A DNA stretch of 64,000 bases from Candidatus Paraprochloron terpiosi LD05 (GCA_018141785.1 CP073341.1:248001-312000), one strand, 5' to 3'; positions 18,487 through 27,553 are shown, counted from the stretch's first letter. Notes: generated by a model not told the origin, from the letters alone. Numbers and translations: made by a program.

Positions 18487-19269
18487 TTAAATATACGTAA
18501 ATTTATTTCCTATAGATAAAGTTTTCCCTGCTTCCGATTCAGGTGTTATAGTATTGACAGCAAGACGATAAAAATGATTAAAACGAGACTTATTTACCCA
18601 GGGTGGTAAATATTTTTGCCGCTGAGCGCTCAAGATTTTTTGGAAGTTAGGATATGGTTCTCCTGTTATGGCATTTCTGGTGGGGACAATGCAACGCTGA
18701 CAGGGATTTATTCCTTGGAACAATAGGTCGCCTATCTTAAACTCCACTTTTTCTTCTACTGCGCCAAATAATCTATCTTCCCAAAAGGGAGGAACTCCGT
18801 CAATTTCTAAATTGCTCCTCAACCGCTTTCTCATATCTTCTACTGTTAAGAAACTAAACCAGGAAGCAACCGTTTCCAGAGTAGCTGTACTAATAATAGT
18901 GGGGCCGGAAGCAATAGTATCGTCAGGAAATCCGGTTATTTTATTTTGAACTAGTTGTACCGGGAAACTGAAATAATTGCTCAACCAAGTTTCTAGGTAT
19001 TTTTGTTGGTGATCAACATGGAATGTGGCTTTTTTGTCTGTTCCTTGAATTTGTAAAGAGAGGGTGTTAGTATTATAATTGAAGGAAGAACGCAGGAGAT
19101 GAATTTTACTGTGGCTTTTACCGTTGACGAAGTTTCCCTTTTGGTCTACTATAGCAAAGGAGCGATCTCCTTTCAATGCTCCACTTTTGAGAATGGTAGC
19201 TTGGTTGACAGCAACTGGATCTAAGGATTTAATGGGGTAGAGGAAGATTTTGGCTAGTTTGGGAGACAT
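18487..19269 (-). CDS. MOSC domain protein (molybdenum cofactor sulfurase C-terminal-like)
   Basis: The ATG at 19267-19269 (MSPKLAKIFLYPIKS) is preferred over an upstream TTG because it begins exactly at the conserved MOSC N-terminal beta-barrel. The product is about 260 residues. The MOSC N-terminal barrel covers ~1-115. The MOSC domain follows, with GINPCQRCIVPTRNAITGEP near 195-214; the conserved cysteine there is the proposed sulfur carrier. Family members (YcbX, MARC) act in molybdenum-dependent reductions or sulfur transfer. The substrate is unknown here. Confidence 0.85.
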   Translation of the reverse strand: MSPKLAKIFLYPIKSLDPVAVNQATILKSGALKGDRSFAIVDQKGNFVNGKSHSKIHLLRSSFNYNTNTLSLQIQGTDKKATFHVDHQQKYLETWLSNYFSFPVQLVQNKITGFPDDTIASGPTIISTATLETVASWFSFLTVEDMRKRLRSNLEIDGVPPFWEDRLFGAVEEKVEFKIGDLLFQGINPCQRCIVPTRNAITGEPYPNFQKILSAQRQKYLPPWVNKSRFNHFYRLAVNTITPESEAGKTLSIGNKFTYI

Positions 19270-19415
19270 CTTAGGGTGTAGGTGTGGGGTGTCGGAATAG
19301 AGGGTTGCCAATCCGGTAGGGGATAAGGTATAGTCTATATAGTGGAGAAAGTGGGCGCAATAATAATAACTTAGCCTGCTGATTCCCAGATCGAAAGAAA
19401 AAAAATTGTTAATTT

Positions 19416-19670
19416 ATGGGAAAGAACCAAGATAAGGATAAAGATAGCTTTCTCTATCCAAAAGGCAAATATCGCGGCAAGTTTACGCCGCAAAATCTCG
19501 TTTTTGACGCTAACCTTCAGGAGTTTGCCCAAAAAATTCTCATTATTTGCAGTTTGGAAGCCAATGGTAAAATCTCTCCTCTGAAAGCTTATCGGGAAAT
19601 CAAAAGCCTTTGGCGTGAGTTAAAGCAGTCTAAGAAGGAACTGTTTGATATTCCAAATATGGATGAGTGA
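19416..19670 (+). CDS. small conserved cyanobacterial protein (DUF7219-like)
   Basis: An 84-residue hydrophilic protein rich in lysine, beginning MGKNQDKDKDSFLYPKGKYR. The GKFTPQNLVFDANLQEFAQK and KAYREIKSLWRELKQSK segments resemble a small protein family found across cyanobacteria. It has no signal peptide or membrane segment. The stop codon (19668-19670) overlaps the last bases of the convergent tRNA-Arg gene. No function is known. Confidence 0.7.
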   Translation: MGKNQDKDKDSFLYPKGKYRGKFTPQNLVFDANLQEFAQKILIICSLEANGKISPLKAYREIKSLWRELKQSKKELFDIPNMDE

Positions 19671-19740
19671 GCGCGGAGGGATTTGAACCCCCGACACCCA
19701 GAACCGGAATCTGGTGCTCTATCCCCTGAGCTACGCGCCC
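19668..19740 (-). tRNA. tRNA-Arg (anticodon CCG)
   Basis: A 73-nt cloverleaf read on the minus strand. The acceptor GGGCGCG pairs with CGCGCTC (one G-T pair). The D stem is GCTC/GAGC, the anticodon stem CCAGA/TCTGG with loop TTCCGGT (anticodon CCG, reading CGG), the variable loop GTGTC, and the T arm GGGGG-TTCAAAT-CCCTC. The discriminator is A and CCA is not encoded. The 3' three bases coincide with the stop codon of the convergent gene at 19416-19670. Confidence 0.95.
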
Positions 19741-20091
19741 TCAACTTTCTCTACTATAACATGGAATTTCCGGTTTGGTCAAGTTTTTTTGGGGAATGTT
19801 TCACCCAGAGGCGCGGAGGCGCTGAGAGGCTGGTAAATCAACATAACGCTCTTTACTTCTTCTAGCCGCCATTATGGCGATTGCCGGTGGGCGCGCTGCT
19901 CATGCTATCACTCTTCTTGAATTTTTTAGTAATGTAAATCAATGCCAAGCTCCGGTTTATTCTAGACTTACGCCGCGATTTCGCCGGGCCACTCATCGCC
20001 GTAGTTGTGTTACTGTCGATACAGGAGGAGCAGGTGGAGCCAAAACTAATCATGCTGTTGCCCTATGGAACCTTCCTTTTTTCCCAAACCC
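19741..20091. other. intergenic region upstream of rbcR
   Basis: It contains a degenerate CAGAGGCGCGGAGGCG repeat near 19805 and otherwise no gene I can support. Short open frames on both strands (19862-20053 minus, 19874-20095 plus) lack recognisable features. Promoter and autoregulatory sites of the LysR gene would be expected here, but I could not identify a clear T-N11-A site. Confidence 0.4.
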
Positions 20092-21072
20092 ATGACCGAC
20101 ATTCCTTTTACACTGGATCAACTCCGGATTCTCAAGGCCATCGTTGCCGAGGGAAGTTTCAAGCTGGCTGCTGAGAGTCTTTTTGTCTCCCAACCTGCTA
20201 TTAGCCTTCAGGTACAGAACATAGAAAGGCAACTGAATGTTCCCTTATTTGACCGGGGGGGAAGGAAAGCTCAGTTAACAGAAGCAGGTAAACTGCTCCT
20301 CTCCTATGGGGAACAGCTCCTCAGCCTTTGTCAAGAAACCTGTCGGGCCATCGAAGATTTGCAAAACCTTCAGGGGGGTACCCTGATCGTCGGTGCTTCT
20401 CAGACTACGGGTACCTATCTCCTACCCCGAATGATTGGAATGTTCCGCCAAAAATATCCCCTAGTGAAGGTCCAGTTACAAGTTCATTCTACCCGACGCA
20501 CTTCTTGGGCAGTGGCAAATGGACTGGTAGACTTAGCTATTATTGGGGGTGAGGTGCGGGGAGAACTGCAAGATATTTTAGAAATTATTCCCTATGCTGA
20601 AGATGAACTGGCATTAATTTTGCCCGCGTCTCATCCCTTGGCAGAGGTGGATAGGATTCAAAAAGAAGATTTGTATCAGTTGGGGTTTATTAACTTAGAT
20701 TATCAATCTACTATACGGAAGGTGATTGAGCAAGTATTAACCTGCTCCGGTATTGATACGGAACGGCTGAAGGTGGAAATGGAATTAAACTCCGTTGAAG
20801 CGATTAAAAATGCGGTTCAGTCAGGGTTAGGAGCGGCTTTTGTCTCTACCACAGCCATAGAAAAAGAGTTGCATATGGGTATTATTCGCAGCGTTTGTGT
20901 AGAAGATGTTGTGGTTAAACGGACTCTTTCTGTTATTATTAATCCAAATCGCTATCGTTCTAAGGCAGCAGAAGCTTTTACCAAGGATATTCTACCACAG
21001 TTTTCTACCAATGGGGAATATTTGTTGGAAAAATTGTCTTTGCATAGTAACACTTTCGACCCTGGAAGCTAG
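20092..21072 (+). CDS. rbcR: LysR-type transcriptional regulator, RbcR/CbbR group
   Basis: The start at 20092 ([20 protein letters not shown]) is chosen because it matches the canonical start of this group; an in-frame ATG lies 27 bases upstream. The 326-residue product has an N-terminal winged helix-turn-helix ([20 protein letters not shown], ~24-43, then [15 protein letters not shown]). The effector-binding domain starts near 95 ([19 protein letters not shown]). RbcR-type regulators control RuBisCO and carbon-concentrating genes in response to photorespiratory or carbon metabolites. RbcR rather than NdhR or CmpR is an inference from the N-terminal match. Confidence 0.82.
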   Translation: MTDIPFTLDQLRILKAIVAEGSFKLAAESLFVSQPAISLQVQNIERQLNVPLFDRGGRKAQLTEAGKLLLSYGEQLLSLCQETCRAIEDLQNLQGGTLIVGASQTTGTYLLPRMIGMFRQKYPLVKVQLQVHSTRRTSWAVANGLVDLAIIGGEVRGELQDILEIIPYAEDELALILPASHPLAEVDRIQKEDLYQLGFINLDYQSTIRKVIEQVLTCSGIDTERLKVEMELNSVEAIKNAVQSGLGAAFVSTTAIEKELHMGIIRSVCVEDVVVKRTLSVIINPNRYRSKAAEAFTKDILPQFSTNGEYLLEKLSLHSNTFDPGS

Positions 21073-21238
21073 TAGGGGCGGGGTCATCGATAAGGCCGAA
21101 AAATCTCTTCCTCCCTCTCTGCGTCTCTGTGCCGGAGCGTGAAACTTTCATCATTAAAAAATCATGCGCTTTGCGCAGCCCGCCTTCCGGAGGATTCCTG
21201 ATTTGGAACAAAGGTAGAAATGGGAAATTCAATTCTAT

Positions 21239-22229
21239 GCGGGCGACTCGTTCTGGGCGAAAAGTCGCGGCTTAATAGCCAAATGACATAACCCCAGGCT
21301 AGGTATTTTGTACCTTGACAACTAAATCAGGAATGTTGGTGAGGAGCTGGTCAGCAATCAGTCTTCCAAGTCCAACCGCTTAGGGGATAAGCGAATCTCT
21401 ATCTGCCCACACGCAACTGTGAATTCAAGCAGGCGATAGGGGTTAGTCTCCGGGGCGTGAAGCTGGGAACAGGGCGGAATCAGACACGAAAGTGACCCTG
21501 CCTAATGCCGGAGAATCCATGGTCAACAGGTATCCTAGAAATAGGTACGCACTCACCGGAAAAAGCGTCTAATTTGTAGGAGTACAGCGTTTAGTTTGGG
21601 GGGAGACCTCCTTAATGGGCAACAAGAACCGATAACCAAAACCCTGCTGCGTTTTGCATAGGATAGCAGCATTCCTAGGGGGTCGGTAGGCGAAGTGGTG
21701 AGACCTAAAGATTCGGAACAATTTCTGATTTGGAACGAGGAAAAACGAATGGTTCTTTCTAAGCGGGGTGGTACCCGGAGAGGGAGGGCAGACATACCTC
21801 TATCGAGACCATTCGGATAGGACGCGGGAACGAAAGCCACGATGCTAAACAATTGCCCGCAATGTGTTGGAGCTAATTTCTATCCAAAAAGGTGACGCCT
21901 AGGCTGAAAATATGCTGTATACCACCGTGGAGACACGGATGAGAGGATAACCTAGTTCCGAATTTGAGGTCTGGGTAAGACGACAGCCGAGTAGGAATCA
22001 TTTTCAAACTCAGGTTCCTGTAAAACCGAGTAAGAACCAGTAAAACTGATGCTGGATAGGACAGGCAAAGATTGCCACAACCTGACGCACCAAACTAGAT
22101 AGAGGCAATCAACGGATTTTATGCCCTTTGCGGTAGGTTTCAATCCACAGGTCATAGGAGCCGTGTGAGGTGAAAGTCTCACGCACGGTTCTGAAAGGGA
22201 GCTGGGGTGGGCGACCACTCCTTCGACCC
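21239..22229 (+). mobile_element. group II intron, RT-less, copy 1 (intergenic)
   Basis: About 991 nt. The 5' end (GCGGGCGACTCGTTC...AAAGTCGCGGC) aligns with that of a second intron at 50926. Domain V is intact at 22158-22191: it begins GAGCCGTGTGAGG, has a GAAA loop and closes with CACGCACGGTTC. Domain VI follows with GGGGTGG and CCACTCC arms around GCGA. The boundaries are set by alignment with the second copy and are good to a few bases. No reverse transcriptase ORF is present, so mobility or splicing would need a maturase in trans. It sits between rbcR and xisI, ending 4 bp from the xisI stop codon, and interrupts no recognisable gene. Confidence 0.82.
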
Positions 22230-22232
22230 GAA

Positions 22233-22568
22233 CTAACCAATGGAGAAATCCGTAAATTTACGGATATTAGGTTCGTGAAAAGCAAGAACGATATCCTCCT
22301 TGAGAACCCCCATTTTCATTAATTCATCAGCCACATCAATTTCCGTGCCATTATGCTGTAACCATACCTTACTATTTTTTAGATCAAAATGTAAAACGCA
22401 GCCATACATCCGTTTGCGATTGTGCCAGCCAACATAAAATACTAGATAGTGGTCTCTTTCGGAATCACAAATAATTTGAGTTTCAATGTCCTCATAGGAT
22501 GCACTGCGATCCGAGAAAGACATTAAGAGATTTTTAATACATTCTCTGTACTTTGCTAATTTATCCAT
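22233..22568 (-). CDS. xisI: XisI, fdxN-element excision controlling factor
   Basis: A 111-residue protein matching XisI throughout: MDKLAKYRECIKNLLM at the start, then DRDHYLVFYVGWHNRKRMYG-like sequence (~39-58), HFDLKNSKVWLQHNGTEIDV (~59-78), and LGFHEPxxR-type AFHEPNIRKFTDF near the end. XisI and XisH were found as accessory factors for excision of the Anabaena fdxN element, but they occur widely without any such element. Its start overlaps the end of xisH by 13 bp. No excisable element, XisF recombinase or nif gene is in the window. Confidence 0.93.
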   Translation of the reverse strand: MDKLAKYRECIKNLLMSFSDRSASYEDIETQIICDSERDHYLVFYVGWHNRKRMYGCVLHFDLKNSKVWLQHNGTEIDVADELMKMGVLKEDIVLAFHEPNIRKFTDFSIG

Positions 22569-22972
22569 CTTACTATACTATCATTAGTAGGGTCAAAAAC
22601 CAGCAGTTTAACGCTAGCAGATTGAATGACAGTTTGAATAAATCGCTGTTGAAAAAAGGTGGTCTGAGCATTTAAGCTCACAGCAAGATATAAAATTCGC
22701 TCTGGTTCCGATTCTGCTAAAGCACAGCGATAATTAATAAACTGTCCTAGAGCAGTGTGAAATTCAGATATAGTGGAAGGTGCTAAAAAACTCTTCACTT
22801 CAACAGCGATTTTTTGACTTTCTTTTTCGGCAGCAATTATTTTTTCTGCTCCCAAGTCAATATATATCTGCACCAGTTCAATACGCAGGTAGAGGGGGTC
22901 ATGGGTAATCGTCCAGCCATCTTTTTCTAGAGCAGTTTTGACGTTATCGTGAAAAGTGTCTTTTGCTACCAT
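22556..22972 (-). CDS. xisH: XisH, fdxN-element excision controlling factor
   Basis: A 138-residue protein with the XisH signature: DTFHDNVKTALEKDGWTITHDP at the N-terminus. A nuclease-like core follows: IDLGAEKIIAAEK (~36-48) and IAVEVKSF (~53-60), an E-x-K arrangement of the restriction-endonuclease fold. HTALGQFINYRCALAESEP follows. It is the first gene of the xisH-xisI pair. The catalytic-looking motif suggests a nuclease activity, but the biochemical role is not established. Confidence 0.93.
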   Translation of the reverse strand: MVAKDTFHDNVKTALEKDGWTITHDPLYLRIELVQIYIDLGAEKIIAAEKESQKIAVEVKSFLAPSTISEFHTALGQFINYRCALAESEPERILYLAVSLNAQTTFFQQRFIQTVIQSASVKLLVFDPTNDSIVRWIN

Positions 22973-23021
22973 ATTATCCTGTCCTACTCTCTGCGTCTCT
23001 GTGCCTCTGCGTGAAACAAAA

Positions 23022-23525
23022 TTATTTCTTATCTGCGATTGCCCGGGTGCAAGACCAGTTACTAGGGAGAGCAGAGGGCCACCCCATACGCAAAGCTTCG
23101 GGACAGATAGTGGTTATTGTTAGCTGACAGTCAATGAGCTGAAAACCTTCCTTTTCCGTTTGTTTCAGACTTTGCTTTAAAATGGAGTCATTATTAAATT
23201 CAATAGTCTTATTACACTGAACGCAGACGATATGATGGTGATGGTGGGGATAGGGCTGATTTAATTCATAATGCTTGTGGCCTTCTGCTAACTCTAGTTC
23301 CCGCAGAATACCCATGCGAGACATGAGTTTCACACTGCGATAGATAGTAGAGAGACTGATACCTTCTCCCTGTTCTTCCAGCAAATCGTGCAGTTCTTCA
23401 GCGCTGAGATGGTTGCCTCGGGGCAGATTTTGAAAGAGATGGAGAATCTTCTCTCGCTGGGGTGTCATGCGCCAACCTCTCGCATTAAGTTCAGCTTTTA
23501 GGGAACTGGCTGTATAATTGGGCAT
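23022..23525 (-). CDS. furA: Fur family ferric uptake regulator with altered C-terminus
   Basis: A 167-residue Fur protein. The DNA-binding domain (~1-85) contains RGWRMTPQREKILHLFQNLP and SLSTIYRSVKLMSRMGILRE. The metal-binding/dimer domain has HHHHHIVCVQCNKTIEF near 93-109, with the CxxC zinc motif. The sequence is closest to cyanobacterial FurA, the global iron regulator. FurA normally ends soon after CPEA-R; here about 20 extra residues (MGWPSALPSNWSCTRAIADK) follow. The DNA coding CPEALRMGWP (CCCGAAGCTTTGCGTATGGG) resembles dispersed repeat family C, suggesting the 3' end was replaced by repeat DNA. Confidence 0.88.
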   Translation of the reverse strand: MPNYTASSLKAELNARGWRMTPQREKILHLFQNLPRGNHLSAEELHDLLEEQGEGISLSTIYRSVKLMSRMGILRELELAEGHKHYELNQPYPHHHHHIVCVQCNKTIEFNNDSILKQSLKQTEKEGFQLIDCQLTITTICPEALRMGWPSALPSNWSCTRAIADKK

Positions 23526-23641
23526 AGGTCAAAGTCCTCTCAAAAAACTTTCTTTATTGACAATGATAGTGCCCCTTGGCTTACATTTGCAATAAACTGA
23601 GCTTATTGACAAGAAATTGCAGGATGTTCCTAAACATTAAC

Positions 23642-25153
23642 ATGGTTCGTATCCCGAAGCTAAAATTTGACTCCGGCACTCTCCTGCTTCACCCACCACC
23701 CCGAGGTAAGGCTTGGATCGACTATGCCACCTGGGACGATCGGGTGGAGAAATTTCGCATTCCAGCCATCCATTATCGCGAATTAATAGAAACACTGCAA
23801 TCTAATAATATCAATTTTATCGATGAGGCGAAAGAATTTGGTCCTCTGGAGTTGACTCTCAACTTTGAAATGGAACCCTATCCTCACCAAGAAGAAGCCC
23901 TCTTGGCGTGGAAAAAAGCCCAGCGTCAGGGAGTAGTTGTCTTACCTACAGCAGCGGGGAAAACCTATTTAGCTCAACTAGCCATGTCCTCAACCCCCCG
24001 CACCACCCTGGTTGTTGTGCCCACCTTAGATTTAATGCACCAGTGGTACGCTCAAATGGAAGCAGCATTTCCCGATGTGTCTGTGGGTTTATTGGGGGGT
24101 GGTTCTCGGGATAAGACATCTATTCTCATTGCTACCTATGATAGTGCTGCTATCCACGGGGAAACTCTCGGCAATCGATATGCTCTGCTAATTTTTGACG
24201 AATGTCACCACCTCCCCACAGATTTTTATCGCACCATCGCCGAATACGCTATTGCCCCTTATCGTCTCGGACTCACGGCAACTGTGGATCGAACAGATGG
24301 TCGTCATCAAGAACTGGATACTCTCATTGGTCCCGTAGTATATCGCAAAAGTCCTCAGGAACTTGCAGGACAAGCTCTAGCAGAACATGAGGTAATTCAA
24401 ATTAAGGTAAAACTATCCCAACAAGAAGGGGAAAGGTACCAAAATGCTATAAATATCCGCAACCAATTTTTGCGGGAGGCTAATATATCCCTGGGTTCTC
24501 TGAAAGGTTGGCAACTCTTCGTCCAAGCTAGTGCTCGTTCCCAACCAGGAAGACGGGCTATGCTGGCTCACAATGAAGCCAAAAAAATTGCTTCGGTTAC
24601 TGATGGCAAGTTGCGTCTTCTGACGGAATTAATTTGGGAGCATTATCCAGAAAGAATGCTCATCTTTACTAACGATAATGCTACTGTTTATCGCATTTCT
24701 CAGGAATTTCTCATCCCCGCTATTACCCACCAAACACCAGTGAAAGAAAGACACGATATTCTCACCAGATTTAAGTCTGGAGAATACAAAACTTTGGTCA
24801 CGTCTCATGTGCTTAATGAAGGGGTAGATGTACCAGATGCGCGAATCGCTGTTATCTTATCGGGAACCAGTTCTACTCGAGAGTATATTCAGCGATTGGG
24901 TAGAGTTTTGCGTCAAGGTAGCAATAAAAATAAACAGGCAATACTCTATGAGATTGTAGCAGAAAATACTGGGGAAGAACGCACTTCTCAAAGGAGAAAA
25001 GGTGAGTATATTAAAGCTGTAACCAAACCTAAAAATAGGCAATTGGAGCTACTTCCTTCTCCTTATAATACTAATCCTAAAAATTTGAAAGCTGCTGAGT
25101 CTAAAAATAAAGGTAATAAGTATAAGACGGGAAAGAAAGATGAAGAATTATGA
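23642..25153 (+). CDS. SF2 DNA helicase, XPB/Ssl2-like
   Basis: The ATG at 23642 (MVRIPKLKFDSGTLLLHPPP) is chosen; earlier in-frame starts at 23576 and 23624 are less likely. The roughly 503-residue product has the XPB-type layout. A short N-terminal domain is followed by a motif I Walker A (VVLPTAAGKTYLAQLA), a DECHH box, LTATVDRTDG (motif III), and a helicase C domain containing EGVDVPDARIAVILSGTSSTREYIQRLGRVLRQG. These are ATP-dependent dsDNA translocases. The last ~35 residues are lysine-rich. Role in the cell is unknown; repair or defence are both possible. Confidence 0.87.
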   Translation: MVRIPKLKFDSGTLLLHPPPRGKAWIDYATWDDRVEKFRIPAIHYRELIETLQSNNINFIDEAKEFGPLELTLNFEMEPYPHQEEALLAWKKAQRQGVVVLPTAAGKTYLAQLAMSSTPRTTLVVVPTLDLMHQWYAQMEAAFPDVSVGLLGGGSRDKTSILIATYDSAAIHGETLGNRYALLIFDECHHLPTDFYRTIAEYAIAPYRLGLTATVDRTDGRHQELDTLIGPVVYRKSPQELAGQALAEHEVIQIKVKLSQQEGERYQNAINIRNQFLREANISLGSLKGWQLFVQASARSQPGRRAMLAHNEAKKIASVTDGKLRLLTELIWEHYPERMLIFTNDNATVYRISQEFLIPAITHQTPVKERHDILTRFKSGEYKTLVTSHVLNEGVDVPDARIAVILSGTSSTREYIQRLGRVLRQGSNKNKQAILYEIVAENTGEERTSQRRKGEYIKAVTKPKNRQLELLPSPYNTNPKNLKAAESKNKGNKYKTGKKDEEL

Positions 25154-25287
25154 ACCACAGATAAACACAGATAAACACCGATGAATTATGATATTTGGTG
25201 GGCGATCGCTAAGAGCGGCACTTGCGTGATCGCCGTCTCTGTCCTATCTATGCTAAAATTGTCGTTGTACTACTCCTTAAATATAAA

Positions 25288-26388
25288 ATGTTACACAGTG
25301 TTGTTGCTAAAAAAGCAGTTAAGCTAAACGAAAAGTATGTAATACATTTTTTTGGAATAGGATTATTAGGAGGGTGTATTATGGCACCTTCCACAAAACC
25401 AGTGGACACTACTTCTGAACCTTCTCCACCTCCCACAACACCAGTTGTTGATACTCTTAAACAAGAAGAAAGAGTTCCAAATCTTTCCTTACCCAACCCT
25501 AAGATATCCTTAGTTAATACTCTCCTCGGTCATACCTCTTCCGTTAGATCTCTAGCTATCAGTCCTGATAATACCACCATAGTTAGTGGTAGCTACGATA
25601 ATACTATTAAAGTGTGGGACTTAGCTACAGGACAATTGAAAGCTACTCTAACAGGTCATAGTTCAGAAGTTGAGTCCGTAGTTATCGATGCTGATAATAC
25701 CACCCTTGTAAGCGGTAGCAACGATAAAACCATCAAAATTTGGGACTTAGGGACGGGAGTTGAAAAAGCTACTTTAACAGGTCATACTTCCTCCGTTTGG
25801 TCCGTAGCAATTAGTCCTGATAATACCACAATAATTAGTGGTGGTGCGGATAATACCATCAAAGTGTGGGACTTAGCTACAGGAGAATTGAAAGCTACTT
25901 TAACAGGTCATAGCGGGTTGGTTTATGACGTAGCTATCAGTGCTGATAATACCACCATAGTTAGTGGTGGGGACGACAATACTATCAAACTTTGGGACTT
26001 AAAAACAGGAGAATTGAAAGCTACTCTCACAGGTCATAAGGACTGGGTGAAGTCTATCGCTATTAGTCCTGATAATACTACTATTGTGAGTGGTAGTTAC
26101 GATGATACTATTAAAGTTTGGGATTTAAAAACAGGAGAATTGAAAACTACTTTAACAAGTCATACCTCCGAAATTGAGTCCGTCGCTATTAGTACGGATA
26201 ATAGTACAATAGTCAGCGCTAGTGGGGACAAAACTGTGAAAGTTTGGGACTTAAAAACAGGAGAATTGAAAGCTACTCTCACAAATCATAAAGACTGGGT
26301 TTGGTCAGTAGCTGTCAGTTCAGATAATACTGCCATTGTGAGCGGTACCACGGACAATATTATCAACCTTTGGAAGGTTTCCCCGTAG
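25288..26388 (+). CDS. WD40-repeat lipoprotein (seven-bladed propeller)
   Basis: The ATG at 25288 gives a signal peptide ending in a lipobox (GIGLLGGC), so the cysteine is the probable lipid anchor; a proline/threonine linker follows to ~residue 70. Seven WD40 units of 42 residues then run to the end, each with an H-T/S-S-V start, a D-N-T-T core and a K-V-W-D-L close (for example NTIKVWDLATGELKATLTGH). Seven repeats make one complete propeller. The units are unusually similar to one another in protein and DNA, indicating recent internal duplication. It is a scaffold of unknown partner at the outer face of a membrane. Confidence 0.85.
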   Translation: MLHSVVAKKAVKLNEKYVIHFFGIGLLGGCIMAPSTKPVDTTSEPSPPPTTPVVDTLKQEERVPNLSLPNPKISLVNTLLGHTSSVRSLAISPDNTTIVSGSYDNTIKVWDLATGQLKATLTGHSSEVESVVIDADNTTLVSGSNDKTIKIWDLGTGVEKATLTGHTSSVWSVAISPDNTTIISGGADNTIKVWDLATGELKATLTGHSGLVYDVAISADNTTIVSGGDDNTIKLWDLKTGELKATLTGHKDWVKSIAISPDNTTIVSGSYDDTIKVWDLKTGELKTTLTSHTSEIESVAISTDNSTIVSASGDKTVKVWDLKTGELKATLTNHKDWVWSVAVSSDNTAIVSGTTDNIINLWKVSP

Positions 26389-26460
26389 GTTGGGTTGAGG
26401 AACGAAACCCAACACAAATTACCTTGGCTGTTGGGTTTCACTTCTTTCAACCAAACCGAC
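26385..26460. repeat. inverted repeat built on GTAGGTTGGGTTGAGG (family B)
   Basis: GTAGGTTGGGTTGAGGAACG, AAACCCAACA and GCTGTTGGGTTTCAC form the family B pattern immediately after the WD40 gene stop codon; the first bases overlap it. A downstream terminator function is possible. Confidence 0.7.
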
Positions 26461-26474
26461 AATTATTCTCCTAG

Positions 26475-26870
26475 CTAATTTTCTAATTTAAGATTTTTCA
26501 CCCTCCCCATATCAGAATCATGGGAAACCAGGATTAAATCTTTGGTTATTGCTGTAGCTGCTATTAAGATATCGTTATCCTGTATTGGTAAACTCCTTTT
26601 TTTCAAGTCTACGTATATTAAGGCTGCTTGTTCGATGCTTTCCAAGTCTTCAAACAAGATTGTTCACTCAGTGCAGAAAAAATGAAAATCTGATATCTTT
26701 CTCGTAGCATTTACAGCTAATAGCCCCCTTTTTGTTTCAAAGTAAGTTATAGTTATACCACTAATAAAGATTTCGCTTCCTTGACGCTGCACTGAAGCCA
26801 ACTTTCTTTTTAGCTTTTGATTCTGTTTCAAAATTGCCGTGACAATGTTTGTGTCTAGAAGATAGTTCAT
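26475..26870 (-). pseudogene. VapC-type PIN-domain toxin interrupted by an in-frame TGA
   Basis: The frame from the ATG at 26868-26870 begins MNYLLDTNIVTAILKQN, the canonical VapC start with the first catalytic aspartate (LDTN). It continues through ITYFETKRGL with the second acidic residue. A TGA at 26664-26666 interrupts it, and the same frame then resumes as TILFEDLESIEQAALIYVDL and DNDILIAATAITKDLILVSH with the remaining aspartates. One base change (TGA to CGA) would restore a full 131-residue toxin. All catalytic positions survive, so the break is recent or an assembly error. Its antitoxin gene is immediately upstream. Confidence 0.85.
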
Positions 26871-26872
26871 GA

Positions 26873-27163
26873 TTATCTTCCTTCCACTGCTTCATCGAAA
26901 ATTCTCATTTCCTCTGGGGTTAAGTCGTTTAAACAACCAGCAACAGACTCTACGACTAAAATACTATTCATCCTTTTTTTAAAATCATCTTCTTCGATCT
27001 GTTCCATTTCCGCTGGCGTAAACTCACCAAACACTTTGGCTAAATATTGAATCATTTCTTCCGGATCTAATTTTTCTCGGTAGCGAGAGTTCTCTTGAAA
27101 CAACTCTCCTACTATTCTGGTTATGCGAAACAGTTGACTTGGGGTAACGTAAGTTTGTACCAT
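26873..27163 (-). CDS. probable antitoxin paired with the VapC-like toxin
   Basis: A 96-residue acidic protein, MVQTYVTPSQLFRITRIVGE at the start and GCLNDLTPEEMRIFDEAVEGR at the end. It lies 2 bp upstream of the PIN-domain gene on the same strand, as an antitoxin would. I do not see a classical AbrB or RHH motif, so the DNA-binding type is unclear. The assignment rests mainly on position. The frame is intact while the toxin is broken. Confidence 0.65.
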   Translation of the reverse strand: MVQTYVTPSQLFRITRIVGELFQENSRYREKLDPEEMIQYLAKVFGEFTPAEMEQIEEDDFKKRMNSILVVESVAGCLNDLTPEEMRIFDEAVEGR

Positions 27164-27295
27164 GATATCTCCTTGGTAGGTTTTGGTGTTTATCTAATTA
27201 AAACATGAATAATGACTTCCAGGAATGGATAATTTTCATGAACTACTACAATTATATCTTATATATTTTATAATAGTAATATTAATTGTTCCAAG

Positions 27296-27553
27296 CTAAG
27301 GGTGATAAACGTCTCTACGATGACCAATAGACAAGATAGTTACGATTTTTTCTTGGTTATTTATTTTATATATAATTTGATAATTGCCTGCATGAATTTG
27401 CCACCCATCACGTGTAGAGAGCTTTAAACAGCCCCTTGGTCTTGGTTCTTCAACTAGCTTTCGGATTGAATCTCTGACTCTTGAGTAGTTTTCCTATTGT
27501 AACTCTCCCAAAGCCTTTTGAGCACGGCGCAGTATCTTAACCTGGTAGCTCAT
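27296..27553 (-). pseudogene. RelE/ParE-type toxin interrupted by an in-frame TAG
   Basis: From the ATG at 27551-27553 the frame reads MSYQVKILRRAQKALGELQ, stops at a TAG (27494-27496), and resumes as ENYSRVRDSIRKLVEEP, then STRDGWQIHAGNYQIIYKIN and VTILSIGHRRDVYHP. This is a near-complete RelE fold of 85 codons. Changing TAG to CAG restores it. The start codon overlaps the antitoxin stop codon in an ATGA arrangement (27550-27553), so the pair was translationally coupled. Confidence 0.85.

Noticed and set aside
19862..20095. Opposed open frames upstream of rbcR (63 aa minus, 73 aa plus)
   Set aside because: No recognisable motif, no ribosome-binding site, and the plus frame overlaps the LysR gene start. 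A third frame has a hydrophobic stretch but begins right after a stop codon without a start.
21553..22218. Minus-strand frames inside intron copy 1
   Set aside because: They run antisense to conserved intron RNA and have no similarity to reverse transcriptase or LAGLIDADG proteins.
22233..22972. An excisable fdxN-type element around xisHI
   Set aside because: No XisF recombinase, no nif genes and no flanking direct repeats were seen. xisHI pairs are common without such elements.
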